Notes: generated by a model not told the origin, from the letters alone. DNA of 64,000 nucleotides from JAAYDI01 sp052034005 (GCA_052034005.1 JBPOJB010000022.1:1-64000); one strand, 5' to 3'; counted from the first letter of the stretch, positions 1 through 10,255 are shown. Numbers and translations are program-made.

Positions 1-10
1 GTATCACAGC

Positions 11-57
11 CCAGGGCGCAGGCCCGGCGAGCCGTGCGAGCCGGGCCGCAGCCCTGG
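11..57. repeat. Imperfect palindrome (hairpin-forming extragenic repeat)
   Basis: The arms CCAGGGC (11-17) and GCCCGGC (22-28) are complementary to GCCGGGC (40-46) and GCCCTGG (51-57), giving a long GC-rich stem around a short loop. No gene is near on either side within the window. It could be an extragenic palindromic repeat or the terminator of a gene lying before position 1. No U-tract follows, so a terminator is less likely. Confidence 0.6.
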
Positions 58-110
58 GTCGCGTCCACCCACCAGACCCAAGTCCCAACGGGACGGCCCG
101 AAATGACTGT

Positions 111-269
111 GCGCGATTCGGCCATCATGAATGAGAATGAGAATGACGAAGCTCGAAATACCCAAGCACGAAGGAATGACGAAGCTCGAAGCTCGAAGAG
201 CTCAGGCGGCCAACCGAAGATAACGCTCGTACGAACGTCCGGCTCGTCATTCGTGCTTCCTCATTCGAA
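111..269 (+). repeat. Dispersed repeat, copy 1
   Basis: About 150 bases here recur in the opposite orientation at 51782-51933. By eye there are about eight substitutions and one 6-base indel between the copies. The element is built of short motifs around GACGAAGC and CGAAG, is less GC-rich than the genes, and has no convincing coding function. The open frames across it are incidental. Two similar copies 51 kb apart indicate a multicopy family in this genome, though whether it is mobile is unknown. Confidence 0.75.
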
Positions 270-275
270 GAAGAC

Positions 276-338
276 GAGTGCAGAGTGCAGAGTGCAGAGT
301 GCAGAGTGCAGAGTGCAGAACAAGGAGTGCAGAGTGCA
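276..338 (+). repeat. Tandem repeat of heptamer GAGTGCA
   Basis: Six exact head-to-tail copies of GAGTGCA run from 276 to 317. A 7-base interruption follows, then two more copies (325-338). It lies directly after the dispersed repeat. It is a simple-sequence tract likely to vary in copy number by slippage. No gene reads through it convincingly. Confidence 0.85.
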
Positions 339-387
339 GAAGGGAAGAAGGGAGAGGAGCTCAGTGGTTCGAACAGCAACGGATAGC

Positions 388-434
388 TTCCCCCCTTGTA
401 CAAGGAGGGACCAAGGGAGGTGAAAGGTGAAACC
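388..434 (+). repeat. 47-bp direct repeat, unit 1 with internal palindrome
   Basis: This unit is nearly the same as the one at 441-487. Each contains the palindromic core CCTTGTACAAGG followed by a G-rich tail and a GTGAAA box. The two units are six bases apart. The palindrome could form a hairpin. Its function is unknown and it looks like an interspersed repeat. Confidence 0.7.
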
Positions 435-440
435 ACTATC

Positions 441-487
441 TTCCCCCCTTGTACAAGGGGGGACCGAGGGGGGTGAAATGTGAAACC
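441..487 (+). repeat. 47-bp direct repeat, unit 2
   Basis: Second copy of the unit at 388-434, differing at only a few positions. It carries the longer palindrome CCCCCTTGTACAAGGGGG. Confidence 0.7.
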
Positions 488-878
488 CCGAGCGATCCCG
501 GTCCGGCGGTGCTCGTCTGACTTCCAACCTTCTCGACAATTCAGCACACAATTGAGCACCGAAGACGGACCTACCACCGAAGAAGGGTCCGCAGTAGTGA
601 CTCCTGGGCGCAGTGGGGAGGCCGGAGACGGAGAGTCCGGCACTCTGGTTTCGGAGCAGTCTCGCGGCCCGGCGTGCGCGCAGCGCGACGTAAACACGCG
701 GTCGACGGTGGCCGGCGGCAGGCCACCGTTCTGCATACCTGCATCATCTTTGATCGGGCCTTCGAAGGGATAAGTACCCGCGGGGCCGCTGGTTGCCCGG
801 ACGCTCGGCGCCGGTTAGATTCAGGTGAGTTCCGCGGCCACAACGTTCTCGATGATGATGATGACTGGGAGGCCTGCC
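488..878. other. Gene-free stretch before the first gene
   Basis: No open frame here resembles a protein family, and the frames that cross it extend into repeats or run antisense to the downstream gene. The promoter of the gene starting at 879 is presumably in the last 100 bases, but no clear -35/-10 pair was recognised. A short GATGATGATGATGA run lies at 851-864. Confidence 0.5.
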
Positions 879-2312
879 ATGCGCCACGCCATGCTTCTTC
901 TCGCGCTGTTCGCTTTTCCTGGGTCGCCCTCCTGCCCTGCCGCCGCCGACGAGTCTCCCGGCCTGCGCGCGGGTGCGTCCGCGGTCGACATTACGCCGAC
1001 CCAGTTCCCGGTCAACCTGCCGGGCGGGTTCTCGGAGAATATGGCCCGAAGTGCACACGACCCGTTGTTCGCGCGCAGTCTCGTGCTGGAAGACGGCCAG
1101 ACGGTGCTGGGGATCGTCGTGGTGGACAATCTGGGCGTGGCTCAGGAGACCGCGGACGAGGCGAAAGCGGTCGCGTCCGCCCAGTGCGGGATCCCGGTCG
1201 ACAAGATCCTCGTGGCAGCGACGCATACCCACAGCGCCCCGGCGTCGAATGTCAAGGAGGGCCCGGAGCCGGCGGTGGCGTATCGGAAGCTGCTCGTGGC
1301 GGGGATTGCCCAGTCGCTGGTCCAGGCGCACGCGGCGCTGCGGCCGGCGGCGGTGGGCGCCGCCGCGTGCCCGCTGCCCGACGAGGTCTTCAACCGGCGC
1401 TGGTTCCTCAAGCCCGGCAGGATGACGCCCAACCCGTTCGGCTCCTTCGACCAGGTGAAGATGAACCCCGGCACCACCGCGGACATCCTCGACCGGCCGG
1501 CTGGACCGACCGACCCGGATATCACGGTCCTCTCGGTCGAGGACGCCGAGTCCCGCCGACCGCTCGCGCTGCTGGCCAACTACTCCCTGCACTACGTCGG
1601 CGGCGTGCCTGCCGGGATCGCGTCGGCCGATTATTACGGCGAGTTCGCGCGATTGATGCGATCGCGCGTGGGTGGCGACGACCGTTTCGTCGCCATGATG
1701 TCGAACGGCACGTCCGGCGACATCAACAACATCCCGTTCCTGGTGGATCGGCCTCCGCGCGAACCATTCGAGCAGATCCGCATTGTGGCGCAGAAGGCCG
1801 CCGACGCGGCGTGGCGTGCGCGCGCCGCCATGGCGCGCCACGACCCCGACGCGCGGCTCGGCATGATCCAGCGCCAGGTCACGCTGAAGGCGCGCCGTCC
1901 CACAGCGGAACAGATCGCGGCGGCCAACGCAGTGCTGGCCGTCACCGACCAGGCACAGCGCGACCAGCTCCCGCCACTGGCCGAGATCTACGCCCGTCGC
2001 GTGTTGGCGCTCGCCGGAAGCGGCGAGGCGCTGACCGTGCCGCTCCAGGCGGTGCGGATCGGCGATCTGGCCATCTGTGCGATCCCCTTCGAGACCTTCG
2101 TGGAGATCGGCCTGGAGCTGAAGAAGCGCAGCCCCTTTCCGCGCACGATGGTGATGGGAATCGCCAACGGCTACAACGGCTATCTGCCCACCCCCGAACA
2201 GCACAAGCTCGGCGGCTATGAAACGTGGCTCGGCACTTGTCGAGTGCAGGAAGACACGTCCGTGATCCTGATCGATAACCTGCTCGACATGCTGGCGGAA
2301 CTGCGGGGGTGA
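879..2312 (+). CDS. Neutral/alkaline ceramidase-like secreted hydrolase
   Basis: A 477-residue protein resembling the N-terminal catalytic domain of neutral/alkaline ceramidases, zinc amidases of the cell exterior. Visible features are an N-terminal hydrophobic signal peptide (about 1-23), the opening motif GASAVDITP (32-40), the zinc-site-type motif THTHSA (about 115-120) and SNGTSGDINN (about 273-282). ATG 879 was chosen because GGGAGG lies six bases upstream and the signal peptide starts there. An upstream in-frame ATG at 825 lacks this. Planctomycetes carry many such paralogues with no proven ceramidase activity, so the substrate is uncertain. A second family member is at 25471-27039. The next gene starts 42 bases on, so they may be co-transcribed. 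Confidence 0.8.
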   Translation: MRHAMLLLALFAFPGSPSCPAAADESPGLRAGASAVDITPTQFPVNLPGGFSENMARSAHDPLFARSLVLEDGQTVLGIVVVDNLGVAQETADEAKAVASAQCGIPVDKILVAATHTHSAPASNVKEGPEPAVAYRKLLVAGIAQSLVQAHAALRPAAVGAAACPLPDEVFNRRWFLKPGRMTPNPFGSFDQVKMNPGTTADILDRPAGPTDPDITVLSVEDAESRRPLALLANYSLHYVGGVPAGIASADYYGEFARLMRSRVGGDDRFVAMMSNGTSGDINNIPFLVDRPPREPFEQIRIVAQKAADAAWRARAAMARHDPDARLGMIQRQVTLKARRPTAEQIAAANAVLAVTDQAQRDQLPPLAEIYARRVLALAGSGEALTVPLQAVRIGDLAICAIPFETFVEIGLELKKRSPFPRTMVMGIANGYNGYLPTPEQHKLGGYETWLGTCRVQEDTSVILIDNLLDMLAELRG

Positions 2313-2354
2313 AAGCACAATGGTGTCGCGCCGACCGGCGGCGGGAGCCTGGGC

Positions 2355-3113
2355 ATGAAGATCCGTCTGGACGCACAGGACGTGCATGTCTGGTATGCGC
2401 TGGTCGACGATCCGCCCTGGACCGACCTGCAACCGGCGTGCTTGTCGTTGCTGTCGGACGACGAACGCCGCCGTTTCCACCGGTTCTTGTTCGACAAGGA
2501 CCGGTGGCCGTTCCTGCTGGCACACGCCCTGGTGCGCACCGTGCTGTCCTGCTACGCGCCTCCGGCGCCCGGCGACTGGGAGTTCGTGACGACAGCGGCC
2601 GGCAAGCCGCATCTCGCTCCGCACTTTAACCTGCCCCATCTGCAATTCAACTACTCGCACACCGACGCCGTCGTCGCCTGTGCCCTGGCGCTCAGGCACG
2701 CGGTCGGCATCGACGTGGAGCCGGCGGACCGCGACGTGCACCTCGGGATCGCTCGACACTGCCTGTCTCCGAGCGAGTTGCGGCAATTCGAACAGACCGA
2801 TCCGCACGACCGGCGGTCGTTCTTGCTGCGCCACTGGACGCTCAAAGAGGCCTATTCCAAGGCGGTCGGGCTGGGGCTGTCCCTCCGTTTCGTGGACTTC
2901 TCATTCGCGTTCGACGCCCGGGGCAGGCCGATCCTCGCCGACCCTGCCGACGACGCCGATCCGCGCCAGTGGCAGTTCCGCCAGTGGCGCATCGACGGCC
3001 GCCATTGGCTGGCCGTCGCCGTCCGGCGCCCGGTGGACAGCCCCTGCCGATTCGTCGTCCGCCGCGCATCTCCCTTGCCGCCGGAATTCACGGATCAGCC
3101 GCAGTTGTGCTAA
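2355..3113 (+). CDS. 4'-phosphopantetheinyl transferase, Sfp type
   Basis: A 252-residue cytoplasmic enzyme that transfers phosphopantetheine from CoA to a serine of carrier proteins. The Mg-binding motif VGIDVEPAD lies at about residues 117-125, and the second signature, WTLKEAYSKAVGLGL, at about 161-175. The length is normal for Sfp-type enzymes. GGGAG seven bases upstream supports ATG 2355. No polyketide, peptide-synthetase or fatty-acid carrier protein is in the window, so its target lies elsewhere. The stop is 44 bases before the next start. Confidence 0.9.
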   Translation: MKIRLDAQDVHVWYALVDDPPWTDLQPACLSLLSDDERRRFHRFLFDKDRWPFLLAHALVRTVLSCYAPPAPGDWEFVTTAAGKPHLAPHFNLPHLQFNYSHTDAVVACALALRHAVGIDVEPADRDVHLGIARHCLSPSELRQFEQTDPHDRRSFLLRHWTLKEAYSKAVGLGLSLRFVDFSFAFDARGRPILADPADDADPRQWQFRQWRIDGRHWLAVAVRRPVDSPCRFVVRRASPLPPEFTDQPQLC

Positions 3114-3157
3114 AATGGGCATCGTTGCCCGACCACTTCACAATGGATGGACCAATC

Positions 3158-4279
<1,122 letters not shown>

Positions 4280-4304
4280 CGTAGAGCCGGCGGGGAGTCT
4301 GATC

Positions 4305-5876
4305 ATGGATATGTTCGCGTCGATCGCCGATCGCGGGACACCGCCGCAGGAGCCGCCGCTGCGGGGTCTGGCGTCATCGGCGCCGGCGCCCACGCGCCGC
4401 CGTCGGCGCCGGCCGTTGATCCTCGGGCTCGCCGCGGCGCTCGTCCTGACCGGCGGGGTCTGGGGCGCCGCCCAGTACGTGGCCAGTCGCGGGCCGTACG
4501 TGAATCGGGACCTGAAGACGAAAGCGGTCCGCCGCGGCGAGCTGGCGGTGATCTTGTCCGCGGACGGCAACGTGGAAAGCGCGGTGAACATCGATCTCAA
4601 GTGCGAGGTGATGGGTGGCAGCGCCATTCTCTGGATCGTGGAGGACGGCGAGCATGTGAAGAAGGGCGACAAGCTGGTCGAGTTGGATTCCTCCAGCCTG
4701 GAGGAGCAGGTCAACACGCAGCGGATCGCCTACGAGAAGGCGCGTGCGGCCACGATCCAGGCGGAGAAGGATTTCGCGGCCGCCAAGATCGCGGTCCAGG
4801 AGTACCTGGAGGGGACGTTCGTCACGGAGCTGCTGGCGGTGGAGAGCCAGATCACGATCGCGGCCGAGAACTTGCGGTCCGCCCAGAATACGCTCGAGCA
4901 TTCCGAGCGGATGTTCCGCAAGGGGTACATCAGCGCGTTGGACCTGGCCAGCCAGACGTTTTCGGTGCAGCGGGCGCAGTTGGAGTTGGATTCGGCGTAC
5001 ACGGCCAAGGATGTGCTGACGAAGTACACCAAAGTGAAGACGTTGCAGGAGCTGGAGAGCAAGCGCGACTCGGCTGAAGCGCAGGTCAACTCGGAGAAAG
5101 CGTCGCTTGCGCTCGAGGAATCGCGCCTGAATCGTCTGGAGCAACAGGTGCTCAAGTGCGTGATCACGGCGCCGGCCGACGGCATGGCGGTCTATGCCAA
5201 CGAGGCGGACCATCGCGGCCGGGCGGATCAGCCGCAGATCGAAGAGGGCGCCGCGGTTCGGGAACGGCAGACCATCCTGCGGCTCCCCGACCTGTCGCAG
5301 ATGCAAGTCAAGATCCTGGTGCACGAGTCGCGCGTGGGGGCGTTGGGACGGGCGTTGCGGCAGGCCGAGCATGCGGGTGTCCCCCTGCCCGCGCGGATCG
5401 TGATCCAGGGCCGGCGCCTGCAGGGCCGGCTCATGAGCATTGCGAACCAGCCGGCGCCGCCGGATTTCCGCACGGGCAACATCAAACAGTATCCGGCCAT
5501 CGTGGCGATCGAAAGCGCCGCGGAGGGCCTGCGCCCCGGCATGACCGCCAAGTGCGAAATCGTGCTGGAGGAGAAGGACGATGTCCTGATGATCCCCGTG
5601 GCGTCGGTCATCGACCAGGGCGGCAACCATGTCTGCTGGGTGGCGACCAAGGAGGGTTTCGAGCGGCGGCCGCTGGCCGTCGGCATCATCGGCACGGCCG
5701 TCGATGAAACGTCCGCGACGGACGAGGGCAATGACGTGGTGGAGGCCCTGGACGGCGTGAACGAAGGCGAGCTGGTCGTCTTGAATCCGCGGGCGGTCGT
5801 GCCCGACGCGCGCGAGGTGCTCGAACAGAACGTCCCGGGGCGGGCCGCCAGGTCGTTCGCCCCGACGTCGAAGTGA
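4305..5876 (+). CDS. HlyD/RND-type membrane fusion protein
   Basis: A 523-residue periplasmic adaptor. Residues 1-36 are cytoplasmic and end in an Arg run. A single membrane segment covers about 38-59. A biotinyl-lipoyl-like half follows, then a long coiled-coil hairpin (about 120-300), the second lipoyl half (TAPADG) and beta-barrel domains. Such adaptors link an inner-membrane ABC or RND pump to an outer-membrane channel. GGGGAG upstream supports ATG 4305. No pump gene is adjacent: the gene starts 25 bases after an oxidoreductase and ends nine bases from convergent HPr. Its partner must be elsewhere. Confidence 0.85.
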   Translation: MDMFASIADRGTPPQEPPLRGLASSAPAPTRRRRRRPLILGLAAALVLTGGVWGAAQYVASRGPYVNRDLKTKAVRRGELAVILSADGNVESAVNIDLKCEVMGGSAILWIVEDGEHVKKGDKLVELDSSSLEEQVNTQRIAYEKARAATIQAEKDFAAAKIAVQEYLEGTFVTELLAVESQITIAAENLRSAQNTLEHSERMFRKGYISALDLASQTFSVQRAQLELDSAYTAKDVLTKYTKVKTLQELESKRDSAEAQVNSEKASLALEESRLNRLEQQVLKCVITAPADGMAVYANEADHRGRADQPQIEEGAAVRERQTILRLPDLSQMQVKILVHESRVGALGRALRQAEHAGVPLPARIVIQGRRLQGRLMSIANQPAPPDFRTGNIKQYPAIVAIESAAEGLRPGMTAKCEIVLEEKDDVLMIPVASVIDQGGNHVCWVATKEGFERRPLAVGIIGTAVDETSATDEGNDVVEALDGVNEGELVVLNPRAVVPDAREVLEQNVPGRAARSFAPTSK

Positions 5877-5885
5877 CCACGCAGA

Positions 5886-6167
5886 TCAGTCCGCGAAGCC
5901 GAAGTTGCTGGCGAACAGACGCTCCAACGCGTCCAGGACTTCGACGGCATCCGGGCCCGTCGCCTGCAGGGTGACCTCCGTGCCTTGCGGCACGCCCAGC
6001 GACATGAGCTGGAGGATCTCGCCCGCATCAACCTCTTCATCGCCCTTGACGATCGTCACGCGCGACTGGAAACTGCGCACCGTGTTGACGATCGCCAGGC
6101 AGGGGCGCGCGTGCAGCCCTGGCGAGTGCGTCACCACAATGCTGCGTGCTTCGGACCGTTTCGACAT
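5886..6167 (-). CDS. ptsH: HPr-family phosphocarrier protein
   Basis: A 93-residue HPr. The phosphorylatable histidine sits in GLHARP (residues 18-23), and the conserved MSLGV follows at about 55-59. In HPr kinase-regulated proteins the serine (Ser46 of Bacillus HPr) lies nine residues before the end of this block. Here the equivalent position is Glu (AGEILQLMSLG), which removes the site and mimics a charged state. No enzyme I or PTS permease is nearby, so a regulatory role is possible. GGTGG upstream supports the start. It is convergent with the gene ending at 5876. Confidence 0.9.
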   Translation of the reverse strand: MSKRSEARSIVVTHSPGLHARPCLAIVNTVRSFQSRVTIVKGDEEVDAGEILQLMSLGVPQGTEVTLQATGPDAVEVLDALERLFASNFGFAD

Positions 6168-6371
6168 CTCACCACCTTTCGACCGCCGCCGCGCCCGATG
6201 CGCTCACCCCGGCCACCCGGGCCCCGTCGCCACCGCTGCCACCGCCACGCGAAACGCTGGGACAGCACGGTCAGCAGCCGGACCTAAGAAGGATACCACG
6301 CCGTGAGCGGTCGGCAAGGGCGCGCCGGGCATGTGACGGGGATGAACCCGAGCCCCCCGGCGTCGCGACGT

Positions 6372-7388
6372 TCAGTAGTCCCCGCTCCCGACCGCCACAC
6401 GGCCGCGAAACACCCGGTAGATGATCACGGTATAGGCGAGCACGAACGGCATGCCGATCGCCGCAATGATCAACATGATGCCGAGCGTCCGCTGGCTCGA
6501 CGCCGCCGTGTAGATCGTCAGGCTGTGGTCCGGGTTCGGCGTGGAGGTCACGAGGTTCGGGAATAGCGCGACACCTAGCAGCAGCACGAACGCGATCACC
6601 GACAGGCAGGACGCCAGGAACGCGCGGCCCGACCAGCCGCGGGCCAACGCGCAGGGGATGCTCAACACCGCTGCGGCGTTGATCACGACCACCATCCAGG
6701 CGGCCGGGTACTGCGCAAACGGCGCGGTCGCCCGCGGCACCAGGATCCACGTGGCCAGCGTCACGAGCAGATACATGCACACGAACAACCCATAGGTCCG
6801 CCACATCCAATGCCGGATCCGATCCCGCAGCGCGCCCTCGGTCTTCAAGTGCAGGTAGATCGACCCGTGCATCAGAAACAGGGCGACAGCCAGCAGCCCG
6901 ACCAGGAGGGAGTACGGGTTGAGCAAGTTGAAGAACCCGCCCGCGTAAATGCCGCGGTCCGTCAACGGTACCCCGACCATCGCATTGCCGATCCCCACGC
7001 CGAACAGCAGCGTCGCCACCATGCTGGACACCGAGAACACGACATCCCACGTCGCGCGCCATGCGGGGGACTCGGTCTTGCTGCGGAAGTCGAGCGAAAC
7101 GGCGCGGGAGATCAGGGCCAGCAGGACCAGCATGAAGACGAAGTAGAAGCCCGAAAACACCGTGGCGTAGGCCTCCGGAAACGCCGCGAACAACGCGCCG
7201 CCAAAGGTCACCAGCCAGACTTCATTGCCGTCCCAAATCGGCCCAATCGTCGCGATCAACGTCCTCCGCTCGGCATCCCCGCGCGCGAGCAGATGCAGCA
7301 TCCCGACCCCCAGGTCGAAACCGTCCAGCACCGCGTAGCCCGCCAACAACACGCCCAACAAGACGAACCAGATCAGATTCAAGTCCAT
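6372..7388 (-). CDS. cydB: Cytochrome bd ubiquinol oxidase subunit II
   Basis: A 338-residue inner-membrane protein with eight to nine hydrophobic segments. It is the second subunit of the quinol oxidase that reduces oxygen to water with high affinity. The N-terminus (GYAVLDGFDLGVGML) and the following IGPIWDGNEVWL block are typical of CydB. The ATG lies one base after the cydA stop, so the two are translationally coupled. Such oxidases usually serve low-oxygen respiration or oxygen protection, which suits an organism with an oxygen-sensitive Mo/W-Fe-S enzyme. Confidence 0.93.
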   Translation of the reverse strand: MDLNLIWFVLLGVLLAGYAVLDGFDLGVGMLHLLARGDAERRTLIATIGPIWDGNEVWLVTFGGALFAAFPEAYATVFSGFYFVFMLVLLALISRAVSLDFRSKTESPAWRATWDVVFSVSSMVATLLFGVGIGNAMVGVPLTDRGIYAGGFFNLLNPYSLLVGLLAVALFLMHGSIYLHLKTEGALRDRIRHWMWRTYGLFVCMYLLVTLATWILVPRATAPFAQYPAAWMVVVINAAAVLSIPCALARGWSGRAFLASCLSVIAFVLLLGVALFPNLVTSTPNPDHSLTIYTAASSQRTLGIMLIIAAIGMPFVLAYTVIIYRVFRGRVAVGSGDY

Positions 7389-7389
7389 C

Positions 7390-8865
7390 TCAGTCACCCC
7401 CTCCCGAATCCACCGCCCCGGTCGAGCGATCGTGCGCGGCGCGCGCGGTGATCGCCGCCGCCGCACCGTCGCCGGCCCCGATAGGTCCCCCGGCAACCAC
7501 CGCCTCCGGACCGCGCCGAATCGTCCGGTCCAGAAGGAACACCCACAGCGCGAACAGCAACAGGTAGGTGACGCCGAACATGGCCATCGAGCTGAGCACT
7601 TGCCCCGCCGTGACCACCTCCGACACGCCGTCCGACGTGAGCAGGCCCATCAGCTGGCCGGCCGCATCGACGCTCGGGTAGACCACCCACGGCTGGCGCC
7701 CCACCTCCGCCGCCACCCACCCGACTTCATTGGCTACGAACGCCAGCCCCACGGCGAACACGAAATACCACAGCAGCCAGCGCGTCTGGTACAGCCTGCC
7801 ACGCCACCCCAACCAACTGGCCAACAACGTGCTCACGATGAACAACATGCCCAGGCCGACCATCAGGTGATACGACTGGAACGACCACCAGACGGGCGGC
7901 GTCCCGTACACCGGCTCCAACTGGTCGAGCCCCGACACCGGCTTGTCGAACGACCGGTGGACCAACAGGCTCAATCCACCCGGGATCGCCAGCCCGCCCC
8001 GGACCGTGCGGCCGGCTTGATCCGGCCAGCCCCACAGATACAGGGGTGTGCCGCCCCGGCCGGTCTCGAAGTGCCCCTCGAACGCGGCCAGCTTCGCCGG
8101 CTGATGACGCGCCACCATCTCGGCATTCAAGTGGCCGGAGACCAACTGGCCGAGTGACGCCAGCGTGCCGAGCAGCAAGCTCCCGGCAAACGAACGCTTG
8201 GCAAACTCCAGATGACGCCCCTTGAGCAGATACCAGGCCGAAATGCTCATCACGAAGAACGCACCGAGCGTGAACGCGCCCAGCCACACGTGCACCAGCC
8301 GGTGCACGGTCGACGGGTTGAAGACCATCTCCCAGAAGTTCACGATCTCGGCCCGCCAGAACATGTGACCGTTGATGATCTCGCGCTCCACCAGGTGCGA
8401 ACCGGCCGGAGTCTGCTGCCATGAATTGGCGACCACGATCCAGATCGATGAGAAGATGCTGCCCAGCGCGACCATGCAGGTCGAGAAGAAATGGAACCCA
8501 CGCGATACCCGGTCCCAACCGAACAACAGGACAGCCAGGAATCCCGACTCCAGGAAGAAGGCGAAGATCCCTTCGGCCGCCAGCGCTGAACCGAACACGT
8601 CACCCACATACCGTGAATAGACCGCCCAGTTCGTTCCGAACTCGAATTCCATCACGATGCCCGTCGCCACGCCCAGCGCGAAATTGATCCCGAACATCTT
8701 CGTCCAGAACCTCGCCGCGGTGTGGTAGATCTCGTCACCAGTCCGCAACCAGCGGAATTCCAGGAATACCAGGACCATGCCCAGCCCGATGGTCAGGGGC
8801 GGGAACAAGTAATGAAACATGATCGTCAGGCCGAACTGGACCCGCGAGAGAAATACTACGTCCAT
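7390..8865 (-). CDS. cydA: Cytochrome bd ubiquinol oxidase subunit I
   Basis: A 491-residue inner-membrane haem protein that oxidises quinol. It shows the N-terminal haem ligand region (FGLTIMFHYLFPPL, His near residue 18), WWSFQSYHLMVGLG, and the family signature GRQPW (389-393). The segment between helices VI and VII is short, so it belongs to the short-Q-loop class. The start at 8865 has AAGG eight bases upstream. An ATG five codons earlier (8880) would include that site in the coding region and is less likely. First gene of a cydAB operon. Confidence 0.93.
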   Translation of the reverse strand: MDVVFLSRVQFGLTIMFHYLFPPLTIGLGMVLVFLEFRWLRTGDEIYHTAARFWTKMFGINFALGVATGIVMEFEFGTNWAVYSRYVGDVFGSALAAEGIFAFFLESGFLAVLLFGWDRVSRGFHFFSTCMVALGSIFSSIWIVVANSWQQTPAGSHLVEREIINGHMFWRAEIVNFWEMVFNPSTVHRLVHVWLGAFTLGAFFVMSISAWYLLKGRHLEFAKRSFAGSLLLGTLASLGQLVSGHLNAEMVARHQPAKLAAFEGHFETGRGGTPLYLWGWPDQAGRTVRGGLAIPGGLSLLVHRSFDKPVSGLDQLEPVYGTPPVWWSFQSYHLMVGLGMLFIVSTLLASWLGWRGRLYQTRWLLWYFVFAVGLAFVANEVGWVAAEVGRQPWVVYPSVDAAGQLMGLLTSDGVSEVVTAGQVLSSMAMFGVTYLLLFALWVFLLDRTIRRGPEAVVAGGPIGAGDGAAAAITARAAHDRSTGAVDSGGGD

Positions 8866-9181
8866 GAACGTACCTTTCATGCACTGCTGAGCGCTCGCTC
8901 GACCTTCATCACCAGCCCGGCCACGCACCACCCGCGCCGTCGCCTGATGCACCGGCTCCCGGGATTGAAACCGGCCCGCGGGAAACCCAGAAGATACTGT
9001 CATGCGCCGCACCCGGCAACTCCCTCCCTCCCGGGACCGGCAGCCACGGGCTCCGCCGGCGCAGCAGTGCCCATGGCCCCGCCATCGCACAACACACCGC
9101 GATCCATGTCGCAGGGTAAGCGCCTCGCCCGCTCACCGACCATCGGACAGCTGGGGAGCACCCCCAATGCCTGTGTCGAAC
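8866..9181. other. Intergenic region upstream of cydA
   Basis: 316 bases between the cydA start and the stop of the ABC ATPase gene, both read leftward. No protein-like frame was recognised. It should hold the cydAB promoter, but no convincing promoter, terminator or regulator site could be pointed to by eye. Confidence 0.4.
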
Positions 9182-10255
9182 TCAGGTTGGCATCACGTGC
9201 ACGTCCGCCGCGGCGATCGCCAGGTGCACGCGGTCGCCCTGCACGATCCGAGTGCCTTCGTACTCGCGATGGCCCATCGACACCAGCATCTCCGCTTCTC
9301 CGCACGCCGCGGTGATCTGAACCAACGGCCCCAGGTCCGCGACGTGCCGGACCACGGCTTCCAGGACGGTCATCCCGGGCGTGCCGTCGGCTGGCGCCCT
9401 GGTGGAGAGCGCAATCCGCTCCGGTCGCACCATGCAATAGATGTCGCCCGCCACCGGTACGGTTGGCGATCGGGCCGCCGTGAGCTTCATTCCGCCCGAT
9501 GTGGTCAGCCGCCACCAGGGCCCATCGGCCCGGGCGTGGGCGGCGAACAGGTTGCCGGCCTGGACGAAGCCGGCGACGCGCGCGTTGCAGGGCCGCTGCA
9601 GAATGGCGCGCGGCGCGCTGACCTGCACGATCCGGCCGTCGCAAATCACGGCCGCCCGGTCGGCCACCGCCAGCATCTCGGCGAAGTTGTGGCAGACATG
9701 CAGCGTCGTCGTGCCCGTCGAGCGGTGCAGTTCCTTCAGTTGCCGGCAGATGGCGTCACGGTTCTGCTCGTCCAGCGCGCTGACCGGCTCGTCCAACAGC
9801 AGCACGCGGGGCCGGATGGCCAGCGCCCGGGCCAGCGCCACGCGCTGCTTCTCGCCACCGGAAAGGCGTGCCGGGAAGCGGTCGGCCAACGGCGCCACGC
9901 CCAGCAGCTCCATCAACTCGTCGACCCGCGTCCGCACGGCGGCCTTCCGGAACGGTTGATGGAGCAAGCCGAAGGCGATGTTGTCCCGCACGGTCCGGTG
10001 CGGGAACAGGGCGTAGTCCTGCGGCAGATAGCCCACCCCGCGCTGACGCGGCTCCAAATGCGTGGCGTCCAGGTCGCCGATCGTGATCCGCCCGGCTGCG
10101 ATCCGGTTCAGCCCGCAGATGCATTCGAGCAGCAGCGTCTTGCCCGAACCACTCGGGCCCAACAATACGAAGTATTCGCCCGACTCGACGGTGAGTGACA
10201 CGTCCTGGAGGGCGAACGCGCCGACGGAGAAACGCAGGTCTGCAATGCGGATCAT
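9182..10255 (-). CDS. modC: Molybdate/tungstate-type ABC transporter, ATP-binding protein
   Basis: A 357-residue ATPase with Walker A GPSGSGKT (about 33-40), signature LSGGEKQR, Walker B VLLLDEP, the switch His (HVCHN), and a C-terminal TOBE-like domain (about 240-357) as in ModC/WtpC. It powers import through the adjacent permease. Its ATG overlaps the permease stop by one base (TGATG). The gene order of binding protein, permease, ATPase matches Mod, Wtp and Tup importers. Choosing between molybdate and tungstate from sequence alone is unsafe. Confidence 0.85.
   Translation of the reverse strand: MIRIADLRFSVGAFALQDVSLTVESGEYFVLLGPSGSGKTLLLECICGLNRIAAGRITIGDLDATHLEPRQRGVGYLPQDYALFPHRTVRDNIAFGLLHQPFRKAAVRTRVDELMELLGVAPLADRFPARLSGGEKQRVALARALAIRPRVLLLDEPVSALDEQNRDAICRQLKELHRSTGTTTLHVCHNFAEMLAVADRAAVICDGRIVQVSAPRAILQRPCNARVAGFVQAGNLFAAHARADGPWWRLTTSGGMKLTAARSPTVPVAGDIYCMVRPERIALSTRAPADGTPGMTVLEAVVRHVADLGPLVQITAACGEAEMLVSMGHREYEGTRIVQGDRVHLAIAAADVHVMPT

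Noticed and set aside
276..338. CRISPR array
   Set aside because: The unit is 7 bases without spacers, and no cas gene is present.
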